DNA of 26,018 bases, taken from SVTX01 sp045542075 (lineage in GTDB: Bacteria > Bacillota > Clostridia > Oscillospirales > CAG-272). The DNA is taken from positions 1 through 26,018 of the forward strand of contig JAZQKI010000002.1 of the NCBI GenBank assembly GCA_045542075.1, given 5' to 3'. Every line of letters begins with the position of its first letter. The first letter of the stretch is position 1. This document shows positions 15,042-23,168 of the stretch, one piece after another. The notes under the pieces are model-generated. The model was not told where the DNA came from. It saw only the letters and a list, made by a program, of their open reading frames with translations, and searched no databases. The translations under genes and the position numbers were made by a program.

Positions 15042-17024
15042 TTAATGGAATTTAACGTTTACGTCTATTCTGTCGGGCTCACAGGTCCAACCGATGACCT
15101 TTCGCTCATCACGTACTCTGCCCAGCCGCACGTATCCGCAAAGAAGCGCGGTCATCATCCAGAACAGGTAGAATATCCTCATATCTGCCCAAAGATTCGT
15201 GACGGCTCCAAGCATCAGCACGGTTATCAGACCGCATCCCAGAGCTATAACTATTCTGCGAACCTTTTTGTCGGTGCAAGCAATAACGTATCCGATGGCG
15301 TTCTTGAACACCCAAGCGAAAAACAGGCAGAATGCCACGAGTCCGCCAATGCCCGACCAGCAGATTATCTGCATATACAGATTAGCCGCGGAGGATACAC
15401 CGTCGGTAGCTTGCGTTGAGTACGGGTAAAATTCCTCCAGGAACACCCGCTCGCCAACACCTATGCCGTGCAGCCTTCCGTTTTTGAGCATATCCCACAC
15501 ACCTTCATTAAGCTCATCCCTTATTGGAGCGTCCGGGTGATTTACAGGTCTGAAGCCCTCAAAAATATTAATAGCCTTATCCGTAAGATTTTCGGGTACA
15601 AACGATAATACAAGGCTTATGGCTATGCAAGCGACAATGAATATTATCACAAGTGTCGCAAAGGATCTTCTGCTGTGGAACATACAGTATATCAAAAGTC
15701 CGATGCATATTGCGAGAAGCGACTCGTAGGTTCCGTATATTAACGACATCGCGATCGCCGCGCAAAAGCCCACAAGTGACACTGTAATTCCCGAAACACT
15801 CTTTTTTGCGCAAGCGCGGCAGAAGAGGATCGGGCAGATAAGACAGGCTATAATGCCAAAGTTTGAGGCGCTGTCCGCTATGTAGAATATTTTTTCGGAT
15901 ATCATATAGGATATTCCGCCTTGGGAGTGCATCAGAGTGTCCTCTACCATTGAAAGCACCGTGTCAACCGCCCCCATAAATACCAATATTCCAAACGAAG
16001 CCATAACCGCCTTAAGACAGGTGTTCAGCTTTTTCTCGTTTCTCATCAGGTTGTACGGGATATAAAATCCGCCTATGACCAATATCACGGCGTATACTCC
16101 GTCGGCAAACGTTTGCCAACCGCCCGAGGTAAACGACGAGGCGAGTATCATAAACATACAGAAGAACGAAAGCAGGACTCCCTCCGTGGAATTAACTCCC
16201 ACGCGCTTACCGCTCCACACCTTGAAAAAGTAGGATGTGCAGGTCACGCAAATAAGTATCGGGAATACAAAGCGCAGTTCACTGGCGTATTGCATAAAGG
16301 GCACCGTCACAGCGATAAGCATAACTCCCGACTCGGGGTGCGACATGACCACCAAAAGCAGAATAAATGCCAGGAATATGAGCGGGACTGCCAGAGTCGG
16401 CACAAAATACGTGACCGCTCCTATGCTAACGCCGACCGAGGCGATTATTACCTTTAGCGCAGACGATCCTATTCTCTTTTTTGTTATAAGCTTTTCCTCC
16501 GGGATCATAAGGAAACTTCTTACGAGCTTTCCTATGAACATACTGGAGGATGCTATTTCGGTAACAGATTTCTGAGATATCATCAGTGGGACGGAAAGCA
16601 CAACTATCGCAATAGGAACACCAAGCTCCAGTATTATATCGCTCTCGCCCTGTTTCATAAACATCAAGGCATATCTCGCAAACGTGGCGGCGATACCGTA
16701 TGCCATAAAGAACACACCGTAAACGCTTATCGACATTGAAAGCATAACAGACTTCAGCCTTCTGAAAAATCTCGCCACCCTGCTTTTTGAAAAGAAGATA
16801 TTTATCGCTGTGAATACCTTTGACGAGCGACCGAGATTTTTATCCTGAGCAAACCGACGTATCTCACTGTTGTCACAGGATCTGTCATCATTCACGAAAA
16901 AACGTCCGACTCTGCTCATATATATCAAAGATATAAGAAAAGCTATTATTCTGTTATAGACTCTGCCCAGAAGGAAGCGGGATTCCCTTTTTTCCTTGCC
17001 GTATACTCGCTTCTGATCATTCAT
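15042..17024 (-). CDS. O-antigen ligase/polymerase-like (Wzy_C) membrane protein
   Basis: A 660-residue polytopic membrane protein with roughly twelve or more hydrophobic segments between about 90 and 640. Near residues 510-590 lies the pattern of the O-antigen ligase superfamily: a periplasmic-type loop with RDELNEGVWDMLK, GRLHGIGVGERVF, then AANLYMQ and a Gly-rich membrane helix WSGIGGLVAF. In other bacteria such proteins polymerise or transfer surface polysaccharides or glycosylate proteins; in a Gram-positive there is no LPS, so an exopolysaccharide or wall-glycan role is likely. The N-terminal 90 residues are basic with a hydrophobic segment at about 28-42. The start is taken as the second ATG (17024), because GGAGG abuts the first ATG (17030) with no spacing and is 6 bases from the second. 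No glycosyltransferases are nearby. Confidence 0.75.
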   Translation of the reverse strand: MNDQKRVYGKEKRESRFLLGRVYNRIIAFLISLIYMSRVGRFFVNDDRSCDNSEIRRFAQDKNLGRSSKVFTAINIFFSKSRVARFFRRLKSVMLSMSISVYGVFFMAYGIAATFARYALMFMKQGESDIILELGVPIAIVVLSVPLMISQKSVTEIASSSMFIGKLVRSFLMIPEEKLITKKRIGSSALKVIIASVGVSIGAVTYFVPTLAVPLIFLAFILLLVVMSHPESGVMLIAVTVPFMQYASELRFVFPILICVTCTSYFFKVWSGKRVGVNSTEGVLLSFFCMFMILASSFTSGGWQTFADGVYAVILVIGGFYIPYNLMRNEKKLNTCLKAVMASFGILVFMGAVDTVLSMVEDTLMHSQGGISYMISEKIFYIADSASNFGIIACLICPILFCRACAKKSVSGITVSLVGFCAAIAMSLIYGTYESLLAICIGLLIYCMFHSRRSFATLVIIFIVACIAISLVLSFVPENLTDKAINIFEGFRPVNHPDAPIRDELNEGVWDMLKNGRLHGIGVGERVFLEEFYPYSTQATDGVSSAANLYMQIICWSGIGGLVAFCLFFAWVFKNAIGYVIACTDKKVRRIVIALGCGLITVLMLGAVTNLWADMRIFYLFWMMTALLCGYVRLGRVRDERKVIGWTCEPDRIDVNVKFH

Positions 17025-17053
17025 AAACATCCTCCTTTCCGATTATTTTCAGA

Positions 17054-17755
17054 TCAATTTTTTTCGAGCAGATCGGGTCTGTTCTGCTCTGTCATTTTTT
17101 TTGCGGTCTCGTCACGCCACTTATCGATATTGGCGTGATGTCCCGATATAAGCACGTCGGGAACCTTAACACCGTGAAATTCATAAGGTCTTGTATATTG
17201 AGGATATTCAAGCATTCCCGAGGAAATACTCTCCTTTTCGTGACATTCGGGGTCGGAAAGCACTCCGTCCACCAGCCTTGCCACACAGTCAACAAGTATG
17301 CACGCGGGTATCTCCCCGCCCGTGAGAACGTAGTCTCCTATGGATATCTCCTCGTCAACTATCTCGTCGATGATACGCCTGTCAACTCCCTCGTAATGTC
17401 CGCAAAGGATAATCAGGTTGTCGCAACGCGAAAGCTCCTCGGCTTTTTTCTGTGTCAGCACCTTGCCTGCGGGTGACATATACACGACGCGGCGGTTCTC
17501 GCACTGAGTTCCCTCGGCTCTTTGATTTTCCAGAATTGCAGAATAGCAATTATATATCGGGGGAGCCATCATAAGCATTCCCTTGCCGCCGCCGTAGGGC
17601 GTGTCGTCAACTCTGCGATGCTTGTCCTCCGAATAATCGCGGATATTGTGGAGTCTGACGTCTATAAAATTGTTTTTTCTTGCCCGACCGATTATACTCT
17701 CCGAGAGAATATAGTCCACCATGTCGGGAAAAAGCGTCATAATATCAAATCTCAT
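17054..17755 (-). CDS. trmD: tRNA (guanine-37-N1)-methyltransferase
   Basis: SPOUT-class enzyme that methylates G37 next to the anticodon and so prevents frameshifting. The 233-residue product shows the trefoil-knot SAM site: ILCGHYEGVDRR, SIGDYVLTGGE and the preceding PYGGGKGMLM. The C-terminal part carries ISGHHANIDKWR, typical of TrmD. GGAG lies 8 bases before the ATG at 17755. It follows rimM by 11 bases, the widely conserved order. The usual flanking genes rpsP and rplS are not present beside the pair here; instead an O-antigen-ligase-like gene follows 29 bases later. Confidence 0.97.
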   Translation of the reverse strand: MRFDIMTLFPDMVDYILSESIIGRARKNNFIDVRLHNIRDYSEDKHRRVDDTPYGGGKGMLMMAPPIYNCYSAILENQRAEGTQCENRRVVYMSPAGKVLTQKKAEELSRCDNLIILCGHYEGVDRRIIDEIVDEEISIGDYVLTGGEIPACILVDCVARLVDGVLSDPECHEKESISSGMLEYPQYTRPYEFHGVKVPDVLISGHHANIDKWRDETAKKMTEQNRPDLLEKN

Positions 17756-17766
17756 AGCCGCTCCGA

Positions 17767-18279
17767 TCAGTCGTAAAGCATTCCGGGTATGACCTCAACG
17801 TACACACCCTTCTCTATGTCAGTCCTCTTGACAAACTCCTTTACCGCGGGCATCATTCTCTCACCCTCGGGAGTTTTAACAACGTATATGTCCGACGCAC
17901 CCTTGTTCTGTACGTCAATTATCTGACCGTAGACCTTGCCGCTTATATTGTCGATAACGTCAAGTCCGATAAGGTCGGCGATAAAGTGGCTGCCCTCGGG
18001 GAGCTTGAAATCCTTTCTCGCCGCATAAACGGTGGTGTTTTTGAGGGCGATCGCTTTGTCCATATCGTCTATTCCCTCAAGTCTCGCTATTACGAAATTC
18101 TTAAACACCGAAGCCTTCAGCACCTTTACGGCGCGATACTCTCCGCCCTCGCAAAAATAAATCTTCTTGAATGACGCAAGAATCTTCGGGGTATCACAAA
18201 GAGACTCCAGCTTTACGTCACCGCTTACTCCGTGGGTGTTTATGATAATTCCACATTCAAGATAACTGTTTTTCTTCAT
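17767..18279 (-). CDS. rimM: Ribosome maturation factor RimM
   Basis: Assembly factor that binds ribosomal protein S19 and helps mature the 30S head. The 170-residue product starts with the family motif LECGIIINTHGVSGDVKLES (8-27), has the AIALKNTTVYA region closing the first barrel, and a C-terminal PRC-barrel (LIGLDVID, GKVYGQIIDVQN, MMPAVKEFV). It heads the minus-strand unit rimM-trmD-ligase-DUF4330 pair under the promoter at 18331-18359. Its ribosome site is poor: AAAGG is about 15 bases from the ATG, with only CACAG closer. No other in-frame start near 18279 has a better site. Confidence 0.94.
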   Translation of the reverse strand: MKKNSYLECGIIINTHGVSGDVKLESLCDTPKILASFKKIYFCEGGEYRAVKVLKASVFKNFVIARLEGIDDMDKAIALKNTTVYAARKDFKLPEGSHFIADLIGLDVIDNISGKVYGQIIDVQNKGASDIYVVKTPEGERMMPAVKEFVKRTDIEKGVYVEVIPGMLYD

Positions 18280-18330
18280 ATCTGTGCTTTTTTACCTTTA
18301 ATTTGATTATAAATATAGTAATACAGAGTA

Positions 18331-18359
18331 ATTATAACATAACTTGTAGAAAAATGCAA
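18331..18359 (-). promoter_or_regulatory. Promoter of the rimM-trmD unit
   Basis: TTGCAT (18354-18359), a 17-base spacer and a perfect TATAAT (18331-18336) on the minus strand, giving a leader of about 45 bases. An AT-rich stretch (18360-18420) upstream could serve as an UP element shared with the divergent yajC promoter. Confidence 0.65.
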
Positions 18360-18426
18360 CCAAAAAGAAAAATTTTTTCGCAGAAAAACCAATAAACCCT
18401 TATTATAAAAAATTTACAATTAGGTA

Positions 18427-18455
18427 TTGAATTCCTTTGAATATTGTTGTAAAAT
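18427..18455 (+). promoter_or_regulatory. Promoter of yajC
   Basis: TTGAAT (18427-18432), a 17-base spacer and TAAAAT (18450-18455) on the plus strand. It is divergent from the rimM promoter, with about 70 AT-rich bases between the two -35 boxes. The leader to the yajC ATG at 18499 is about 37 bases and contains AAAGGA. Confidence 0.6.
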
Positions 18456-18498
18456 AATGTGAAAGAAAAAATGCAATCAAAGAAAGGAATTTTTAGCT

Positions 18499-18783
18499 AT
18501 GCCAATGGAAATAATCACCACGGTGATAATGGTACTTGCAATAGCAGCTATGTTCTTCTTTATGTGGCGTTCCAACAAAAAGCAGGAAAAGCAGACTAAG
18601 GATATGCTTTCCAGCCTTCAGGTTGGCGATGAGGTCACCACTATCGGCGGAATCATCGGTAAGATCGTAAGCATCAAGGAAGAGACCTGTGTTATCGAGA
18701 CCTCCCGTGACTGCACAAAGATCAGAATTCTCAAAACCTCCGTCAGCCGAGTTGACGTAAAGGCAGAGGACTCCATCGACTGA
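18499..18783 (+). CDS. yajC: Preprotein translocase subunit YajC
   Basis: Small accessory subunit of the Sec translocon, associated with SecDF at the inner membrane. The 94-residue product has one N-terminal membrane helix (about 4-22, ending MFFFMWRSNKKQEKQ) and the conserved cytoplasmic core LQVGDEVTTIGGIIGKIVSI. The start at 18499 has AAAGGA 11 bases upstream; a second ATG two codons on (18505) is an alternative. In many Clostridia yajC is followed by a TIGR04086 membrane-protein gene, as here. secDF, tgt and queA, frequent yajC neighbours elsewhere, are absent. Confidence 0.93.
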   Translation: MPMEIITTVIMVLAIAAMFFFMWRSNKKQEKQTKDMLSSLQVGDEVTTIGGIIGKIVSIKEETCVIETSRDCTKIRILKTSVSRVDVKAEDSID

Positions 18784-18801
18784 TTTTTTTATCAAATGAA
18801 T

Positions 18802-18865
18802 AAAAAAGCCTCCGAGTACATATATTTTACCAAAGTTGTGGAAAATATTATTCGGAGGCTTTTTT
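18802..18865 (+). terminator. yajC terminator overlapping the ribosome site of the next gene
   Basis: Outer arms of 14 bp (18802-18815 with 18852-18865) are perfectly complementary, and an inner ATATTTT/AAAATAT stem (18822-18828 with 18842-18848) is nested in the loop. The 3' arm TCGGAGGC is followed by six T and then the ATG of the TIGR04086 gene at 18866. Its GGAGG is the ribosome site of that gene. Because both ends carry A/T tracts the hairpin could also stop minus-strand transcripts. Confidence 0.8.
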
Positions 18866-19339
18866 ATGGACACAAAAAGAAAATATTCCGCGCACCGCGC
18901 CCGTCATAGCGAAGGCGAAAACGACGTATCCCTTATAACTGCGATCAGAGCATGCGTATGCGGACTCCTGGTCTCCTTTGCGGCGGCTATTATAATGTTA
19001 AGTATCCTTGCGGCATTCGCGCTTTCCCGCCCCGATCCCGAGGGCTTTTTGCTCCCCATCGCATCATTTTTATGCTTTCCAAGCGCCATTTTCGGAGGAT
19101 TTATGAGTTGCAGATTATACCGCGGCAGTCCCGTGCTTTGCGGTGTGATATTTGCTCTTATGAACATCGTGATTTCTATGGTGCTCTACCCTATACTGCC
19201 ATCAACAAATGAGGGATCGACATCAGCGCTAAGTTTTTTTGCTTTGCGCGGGCTTCTCATTCTCTGTTGCGCAGTGGGCTCGTTTTTGGGAGCAAGATCC
19301 CTTGCGGCATCCGGTAAAAGACGCCGGAGACGGAGATAA
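18866..19339 (+). CDS. TIGR04086-family membrane protein
   Basis: A 157-residue membrane protein of unknown function. A charged N terminus (1-22) precedes four hydrophobic segments (about 24-50, 59-80, 84-105, 126-146), and the C terminus ends in a run of Arg/Lys, which favours a cytoplasmic tail. Family proteins typically sit next to yajC in Clostridia, which is the main support for the call. The frame is open to 18836, but the start is set at 18866 by GGAGG 7 bases upstream; the earlier ATG has no ribosome site and would translate the terminator loop. Expression may depend on opening the hairpin at 18802-18865. Confidence 0.8.
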   Translation: MDTKRKYSAHRARHSEGENDVSLITAIRACVCGLLVSFAAAIIMLSILAAFALSRPDPEGFLLPIASFLCFPSAIFGGFMSCRLYRGSPVLCGVIFALMNIVISMVLYPILPSTNEGSTSALSFFALRGLLILCCAVGSFLGARSLAASGKRRRRRR

Positions 19340-19342
19340 TAA

Positions 19343-19377
19343 AAAAAATCACAGACCTCACAGGTCTGTGATTTTTT
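19343..19377. terminator. Bidirectional terminator between convergent TIGR04086 and recO genes
   Basis: A perfect 16-bp inverted repeat (19343-19358 with 19362-19377) around a 3-base CAC loop, with A/T tracts at both ends. It serves the plus-strand TIGR04086 gene and, on the minus strand, recO, whose TAA stop overlaps the stem. Confidence 0.92.
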
Positions 19378-20170
19378 ATTTGACCGCATGATAAAAATCA
19401 AGCGAATCAAAGCTTCTGCCAAGATGTGATGTGACGTAGGTCTCAGAAAGCTTTGCGAACATCTCAAGCTCCCCGTCGTCCTTTATATCAAATGAAAACG
19501 CCTTTTCGGGCGGAGCGCTCAGCACATATTTGAGCGCGACCGCTACTGATGACGTCATGGGACAGATAACGCTTGCCTCCCTTACGTCGTCAAAATCGCG
19601 GGATATATTTTTTACTCTGTCCCCGCGCTCCTTGAAGCAATCCGCGCACATTATACGTCCGCCAAGCACGTCAAGATACATATTGTCCGCAATAACCGTT
19701 TTGCAGTATTTACAAGCAGACACATCGGGCATATATCCCGATAGCGCCATGGCTCGAAGCTCAAATGTCGCCTTGACCAGCGGTATCTTCTTATTACCTC
19801 TGCCAAGCAGGTACATTGAATTAAGAAGCAGCCGGAGTATATCCTCGCACTCGTCGGACTCGTCTGTCAGCTCGTTTGCGACCTCGCACATATACGTCGC
19901 CGCCGCAATACGCGCAATATCCTCTGAAAGACTGTAAAACGGGTCCATCACCATACCGCCGCGCAGCCAATACATTCCGTTTTTTTCGTATATCTCAAAA
20001 TTTCCGTATGTAAACAGCTGGGACAGCGACGCCGTCTTGCTATCGGGCGAGCGCGAGCCCTTTACAAGCACCCCGATTCGTCCGCGGTTCGGGGTTATTA
20101 TATTCAAAAATTTGTCGCTTCCCGTAGCATCGCTGACTTTGGTGACAACTCCGTCGGTCGCAAAAAGCAT
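19376..20170 (-). CDS. recO: DNA repair protein RecO
   Basis: Recombination mediator that with RecR loads RecA onto SSB-coated single-stranded DNA. The 264-residue product has an N-terminal OB-fold (GVVTKVSDATGSDKFLNIIT, GRIGVLVKGSRSP) and a C-terminal helical domain with a four-Cys zinc site (C153, C156, C175, C178). An in-frame GTG at 20176 extends the frame by two codons, but GGAGG lies 7 bases before the ATG at 20170, so that is the start. It closes the yqfC-to-recO unit, 32 bases after era, and its stop lies in the bidirectional terminator. Confidence 0.93.
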   Translation of the reverse strand: MLFATDGVVTKVSDATGSDKFLNIITPNRGRIGVLVKGSRSPDSKTASLSQLFTYGNFEIYEKNGMYWLRGGMVMDPFYSLSEDIARIAAATYMCEVANELTDESDECEDILRLLLNSMYLLGRGNKKIPLVKATFELRAMALSGYMPDVSACKYCKTVIADNMYLDVLGGRIMCADCFKERGDRVKNISRDFDDVREASVICPMTSSVAVALKYVLSAPPEKAFSFDIKDDGELEMFAKLSETYVTSHLGRSFDSLDFYHAVK

Positions 20171-20202
20171 ATTCACCCCTCCCCTCTCGTTAAATCTTGT
20201 AT

Positions 20203-21087
20203 TTATTCCTCTGTGAAACCGAAGTCGGTAATTCCTCGCTGACTATCACGCCAATTCTCTTTAACCTTTACCCAAAGGTTAAGATAGACCTTCATATCAA
20301 ATATTTCCTCAAGGTCCGCGCGGGCATAAGAGCCTACGCGCTTTAACTCCTCGCCGTTTTTACCCACGATTATTCCCTTGTGAGATGCCTTCTCGCAGAA
20401 TATCTCCGCGCGGATACGGCAAAGCTTACCCTCGACCTTGAACTCCTCTATCGCGACGGCAATACCGTGCGGTATCTCCTTATCAAGCGTGCGGAGCAGC
20501 TTTTCACGTATTACCTCTGCCGCAACCTGTCGCTCGGACTGGTCGGTTATCATGTCCTCGGGGAAGAAAAAGTCGGACTCCGCGAGGAATTGCTCACATT
20601 CGGCAAGAAGCTCGTCAACTCCCTTGCCGTTTTTTGCGCATATCGGCACGACCGCCTCGAAATTATGAAGCGACGCATACGCGGCAATAGTCTCTGCTAT
20701 CTGCTCGCGGCGGTACATATCTATTTTGTTGAGCGCGAGAATACAGGGAGTCTCTGTCCTTTTTACGTATTCAATGACCTTTTTTTCAATATCGCTCACG
20801 GGCTTTCCCGTATCTGCTACAAGCACGACCGCGTCTGCGTCCTGCATAGTGGAGTTCGCCGCTTTTACCATAAACGTACCGAGCGAATTGCGGGGCTTGA
20901 AAATACCGGGAGTATCAAGGAAAACGTACTGCTTGTCCTCTACTGTGTGAATGCCCATTATTCTGTTTCTTGTGGTCTGAGGCTTTGACGAAACTATCGC
21001 TACCTTCTCGCCCAGGATATTGTTCATAAGCGTGGACTTGCCCACGTTAGGTCTGCCTACTATTGCTATAAAAGCCGTCTTGCTCAT
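20203..21087 (-). CDS. era: GTPase Era
   Basis: Essential GTPase that binds the 3' end of 16S rRNA and checks 30S maturation. The 294-residue product is full length. GTPase motifs: G1 GRPNVGKS (11-18), the TTRNR switch region (38-42), G3 DTPG (58-61), G4 NKID (120-123). The C-terminal type II KH domain has its GxxG loop at 242-245 (GKNG). Ribosome site AGAGGA is 7 bases before the ATG. The ATG overlaps the stop of the upstream gene by one base (TAATG), so translation is coupled. Confidence 0.98.
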   Translation of the reverse strand: MSKTAFIAIVGRPNVGKSTLMNNILGEKVAIVSSKPQTTRNRIMGIHTVEDKQYVFLDTPGIFKPRNSLGTFMVKAANSTMQDADAVVLVADTGKPVSDIEKKVIEYVKRTETPCILALNKIDMYRREQIAETIAAYASLHNFEAVVPICAKNGKGVDELLAECEQFLAESDFFFPEDMITDQSERQVAAEVIREKLLRTLDKEIPHGIAVAIEEFKVEGKLCRIRAEIFCEKASHKGIIVGKNGEELKRVGSYARADLEEIFDMKVYLNLWVKVKENWRDSQRGITDFGFTEE

Positions 21088-21602
21088 TAGTTGTCCTCTC
21101 TTTGCTTCATTGTTTCATTTACGAACGCCTCGGCGTCCTTTTTGCGAATGTCTATAACCTCTCCCGTGCCTTCAAAATCAATAAGGTACACGTACTCGGG
21201 CGACTCGTCCATACTCGTGCCGCCTACCCAGATTACATATCCCGTGTCGCCCACGGGGTATTCGCGCTTTATGTATTTTTTGCCGTCTATTTTGTAGCTT
21301 ATGTCGGTGTAATTGTATTTTTGAAAATGTATCCAATCCACCTCAACACCCATATCCGACAAAACATACACAGTCTTCATGGATATATCCGTTTTGTCAT
21401 GCACCCGATCTCTTTTACTTTCTATTGCCTCATATATTGACCTTGCGTTAAATAATATCAGGAACACAAGCATGCAGATTATAAACGTTATAAGCTTTGG
21501 ATATGTCTGCCACAGGCTTTGACGGCGCTTTTGGGTCTTTTTTCCCCGCACGCGATCCTTTACCGGTTGCTTGCGCAAAGCGCGCCTTTCACTTGGCTTC
21601 AA
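21087..21602 (-). CDS. Single-pass membrane protein of unknown function between ybeY and era
   Basis: I do not recognise this 171-residue protein. The first 30 residues are strongly basic (KPSERRALRKQ, RGKKTQKRRQ), then one membrane helix (about 36-52, LITFIICMLVFLILF), then an extracytoplasmic domain of about 115 residues rich in Tyr, Asp and Lys, with beta-like stretches (DISYKIDGKKYIKREYPV, TGYVIWVGG, YVYLIDFEGTGEVIDI). The start is unusual. The frame opens at a TTG at 21635 inside ybeY, but GGAGG after the ybeY stop points to a TTG at 21602, 9 bases later, which I prefer. It occupies the place where dgkA and cdd lie in Bacillus, but is not similar to either by eye. Confidence 0.72.
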   Translation of the reverse strand: MKPSERRALRKQPVKDRVRGKKTQKRRQSLWQTYPKLITFIICMLVFLILFNARSIYEAIESKRDRVHDKTDISMKTVYVLSDMGVEVDWIHFQKYNYTDISYKIDGKKYIKREYPVGDTGYVIWVGGTSMDESPEYVYLIDFEGTGEVIDIRKKDAEAFVNETMKQREDN

Positions 21603-21621
21603 GGTCTGATACCTCCAAAAT

Positions 21622-22116
21622 TTATTTGACTCCAAGCCCCATTATATTCATTATCTCGCTTTGGCGGGCGCGCATATTTTTGTCGTCCTCCTCGCCTGTC
21701 TCGTGGTCATAGCCCAACAGGTGGAGCATAGAGTGAACGCAAAGGAATGCTACCTCACGCTCAAAGGAATGTCCGAATTCCTCCGCCTGCTCCTGCGCCC
21801 TTTCAAGTGAAATAACTATGTCTCCAAGCATATTCATTATGTCATCCACAGGGGGCTCGTCGCTCTCACCGTCAAAATCAAAAAGCGGAAATGAAAGCAC
21901 GTCGGTGGGTCTGTCTATCTGTCGGAATTTGTTATTAAGCTCGCGGATCCCTTCATTGTCTGTAAACGTAACCGACACCTCGCAAAGATTTCTGTAATCC
22001 TCAAAATCAAGGGTTGTCTCCACCGCTTCTCTGATAAGCATCTTGAGCTTATAGGTTATGGGAAGCTTGTCCTGCTGATTCTCAAAATATATCTTAAGCT
22101 TCATTTTTCTGTTCAT
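21622..22116 (-). CDS. ybeY: Endoribonuclease YbeY (rRNA maturation)
   Basis: Metal-dependent RNase involved in 16S rRNA 3' processing and ribosome quality control. The 164-residue product has the zinc motif H-x3-H-x5-H at His128, His132 and His138 (HSMLHLLGYDH) and the preceding RPTDVLSFPLFD and LGDIVIS stretches typical of the family. Ribosome site GAGGAT is 8 bases before the ATG at 22116. It follows phoH by 15 bases, the conserved order, and precedes the unknown membrane-protein gene. Confidence 0.96.
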   Translation of the reverse strand: MNRKMKLKIYFENQQDKLPITYKLKMLIREAVETTLDFEDYRNLCEVSVTFTDNEGIRELNNKFRQIDRPTDVLSFPLFDFDGESDEPPVDDIMNMLGDIVISLERAQEQAEEFGHSFEREVAFLCVHSMLHLLGYDHETGEEDDKNMRARQSEIMNIMGLGVK

Positions 22117-22131
22117 AGTGCTATCCTCACT

Positions 22132-23160
22132 TTAGTCCTTTTTATTGTTTTTTTGATTGTTCTGCTTTTTCGACGTATATTTTTCGCGCTGCTCACGTTC
22201 AAATTTCTCATACGCCAGGATGATTTTTTGCACGAGCTTGTGTCTTACCACGTCACGCTCGGAGAAATTGTGGATCGCTATATCATCGATTCCCGCAAGT
22301 ATCTTTACAGCCATAGCAAGTCCGCTCTTTTGTCCCGAGGGCAGGTCAGTCTGCGTCAGGTCTCCCGTGACAACCGCCTTTGAGTTGAAGCCCAGACGGG
22401 TCAGAAACATCTTCATCTGCTCGGGTGTGCAGTTCTGCGCCTCGTCAAGAATTATAAAGGAATCATCAAGGGTTCGTCCGCGCATATACGCAAGCGGAGC
22501 TATCTCAATTACTCCCCTCTCGACCTGCTTCTGATAATTCTCCGCTCCCATCATCTCATAGAGCGCGTCGTAAAGAGGACGGAGATAAGGGTCGATCTTG
22601 CTCTGAAGGTCGCCCGGCAGAAATCCCAGCTTTTCGCCCGCCTCGATTGCGGGGCGAGTCAGAATTATACGCGACACCTGCTTTTCACGCAGCGCCTTGA
22701 CCGCCATAGCGACGGCAAGAAATGTCTTTCCCGTTCCCGCGGGTCCCGTTCCTATTACAATGGTGTTTTTCTGTATAGCGCGTACGTACTGCTTTTGTCC
22801 TACCGTCTTTGCCTTGATGGGCTTGCCCTTCATAGTGACGAAAATGCAGTCGTCGCCAAGAGACTCAAGCTCTCCTGCCTGACCTGCCGTGACCATATCG
22901 CAGATGTATATGACGCTCTGCTCGTTTATATCCTCATTATATTTTGCCATTTTTACAAGGTAAGCCACCGCGTCCGACGCCTGCTTTATTCTGCCGTCGT
23001 CATCGCCCGAAACGACTATCGCGTCGTTTCCGTCTTCAGCCAACCTGTTATTGAGAGTGACGCCAAACTTGCGCTCTATCACCTTTGCGTTTGCGTCAAA
23101 GCTGCCGAATATCGCGGAAACGATATTAGGGCCATCTACCTTTATTACTCTGCTGCTCAT
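22132..23160 (-). CDS. phoH: PhoH-family ATPase (PhoH/YbeZ)
   Basis: Cytosolic P-loop NTPase, predicted RNA helicase-like partner of YbeY. The 342-residue product has an N-terminal KH-like part (about 1-110) and a PhoH domain with Walker A GPAGTGKT (139-146), the family motif RPAIEAGEKLGFLPGD (169-184) and Walker B FIILDEAQN (235-243), then TGDLTQTDLP. The C-terminal tail is Lys/Asn-rich and disordered. A GTG at 23172 would add four residues, but GAGGA precedes the ATG at 23160 by 6 bases, so that is the start. It follows yqfD by 8 bases and precedes ybeY. Confidence 0.95.
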   Translation of the reverse strand: MSSRVIKVDGPNIVSAIFGSFDANAKVIERKFGVTLNNRLAEDGNDAIVVSGDDDGRIKQASDAVAYLVKMAKYNEDINEQSVIYICDMVTAGQAGELESLGDDCIFVTMKGKPIKAKTVGQKQYVRAIQKNTIVIGTGPAGTGKTFLAVAMAVKALREKQVSRIILTRPAIEAGEKLGFLPGDLQSKIDPYLRPLYDALYEMMGAENYQKQVERGVIEIAPLAYMRGRTLDDSFIILDEAQNCTPEQMKMFLTRLGFNSKAVVTGDLTQTDLPSGQKSGLAMAVKILAGIDDIAIHNFSERDVVRHKLVQKIILAYEKFEREQREKYTSKKQNNQKNNKKD

Positions 23161-23168
23161 TTTTGTCC

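Noticed and set aside
16113..16575. Plus-strand open frames (112-114 residues) opposite the O-antigen-ligase-like gene
   Set aside because: They show no ribosome site and overlap a long open frame with continuous membrane-helix pattern on the other strand.
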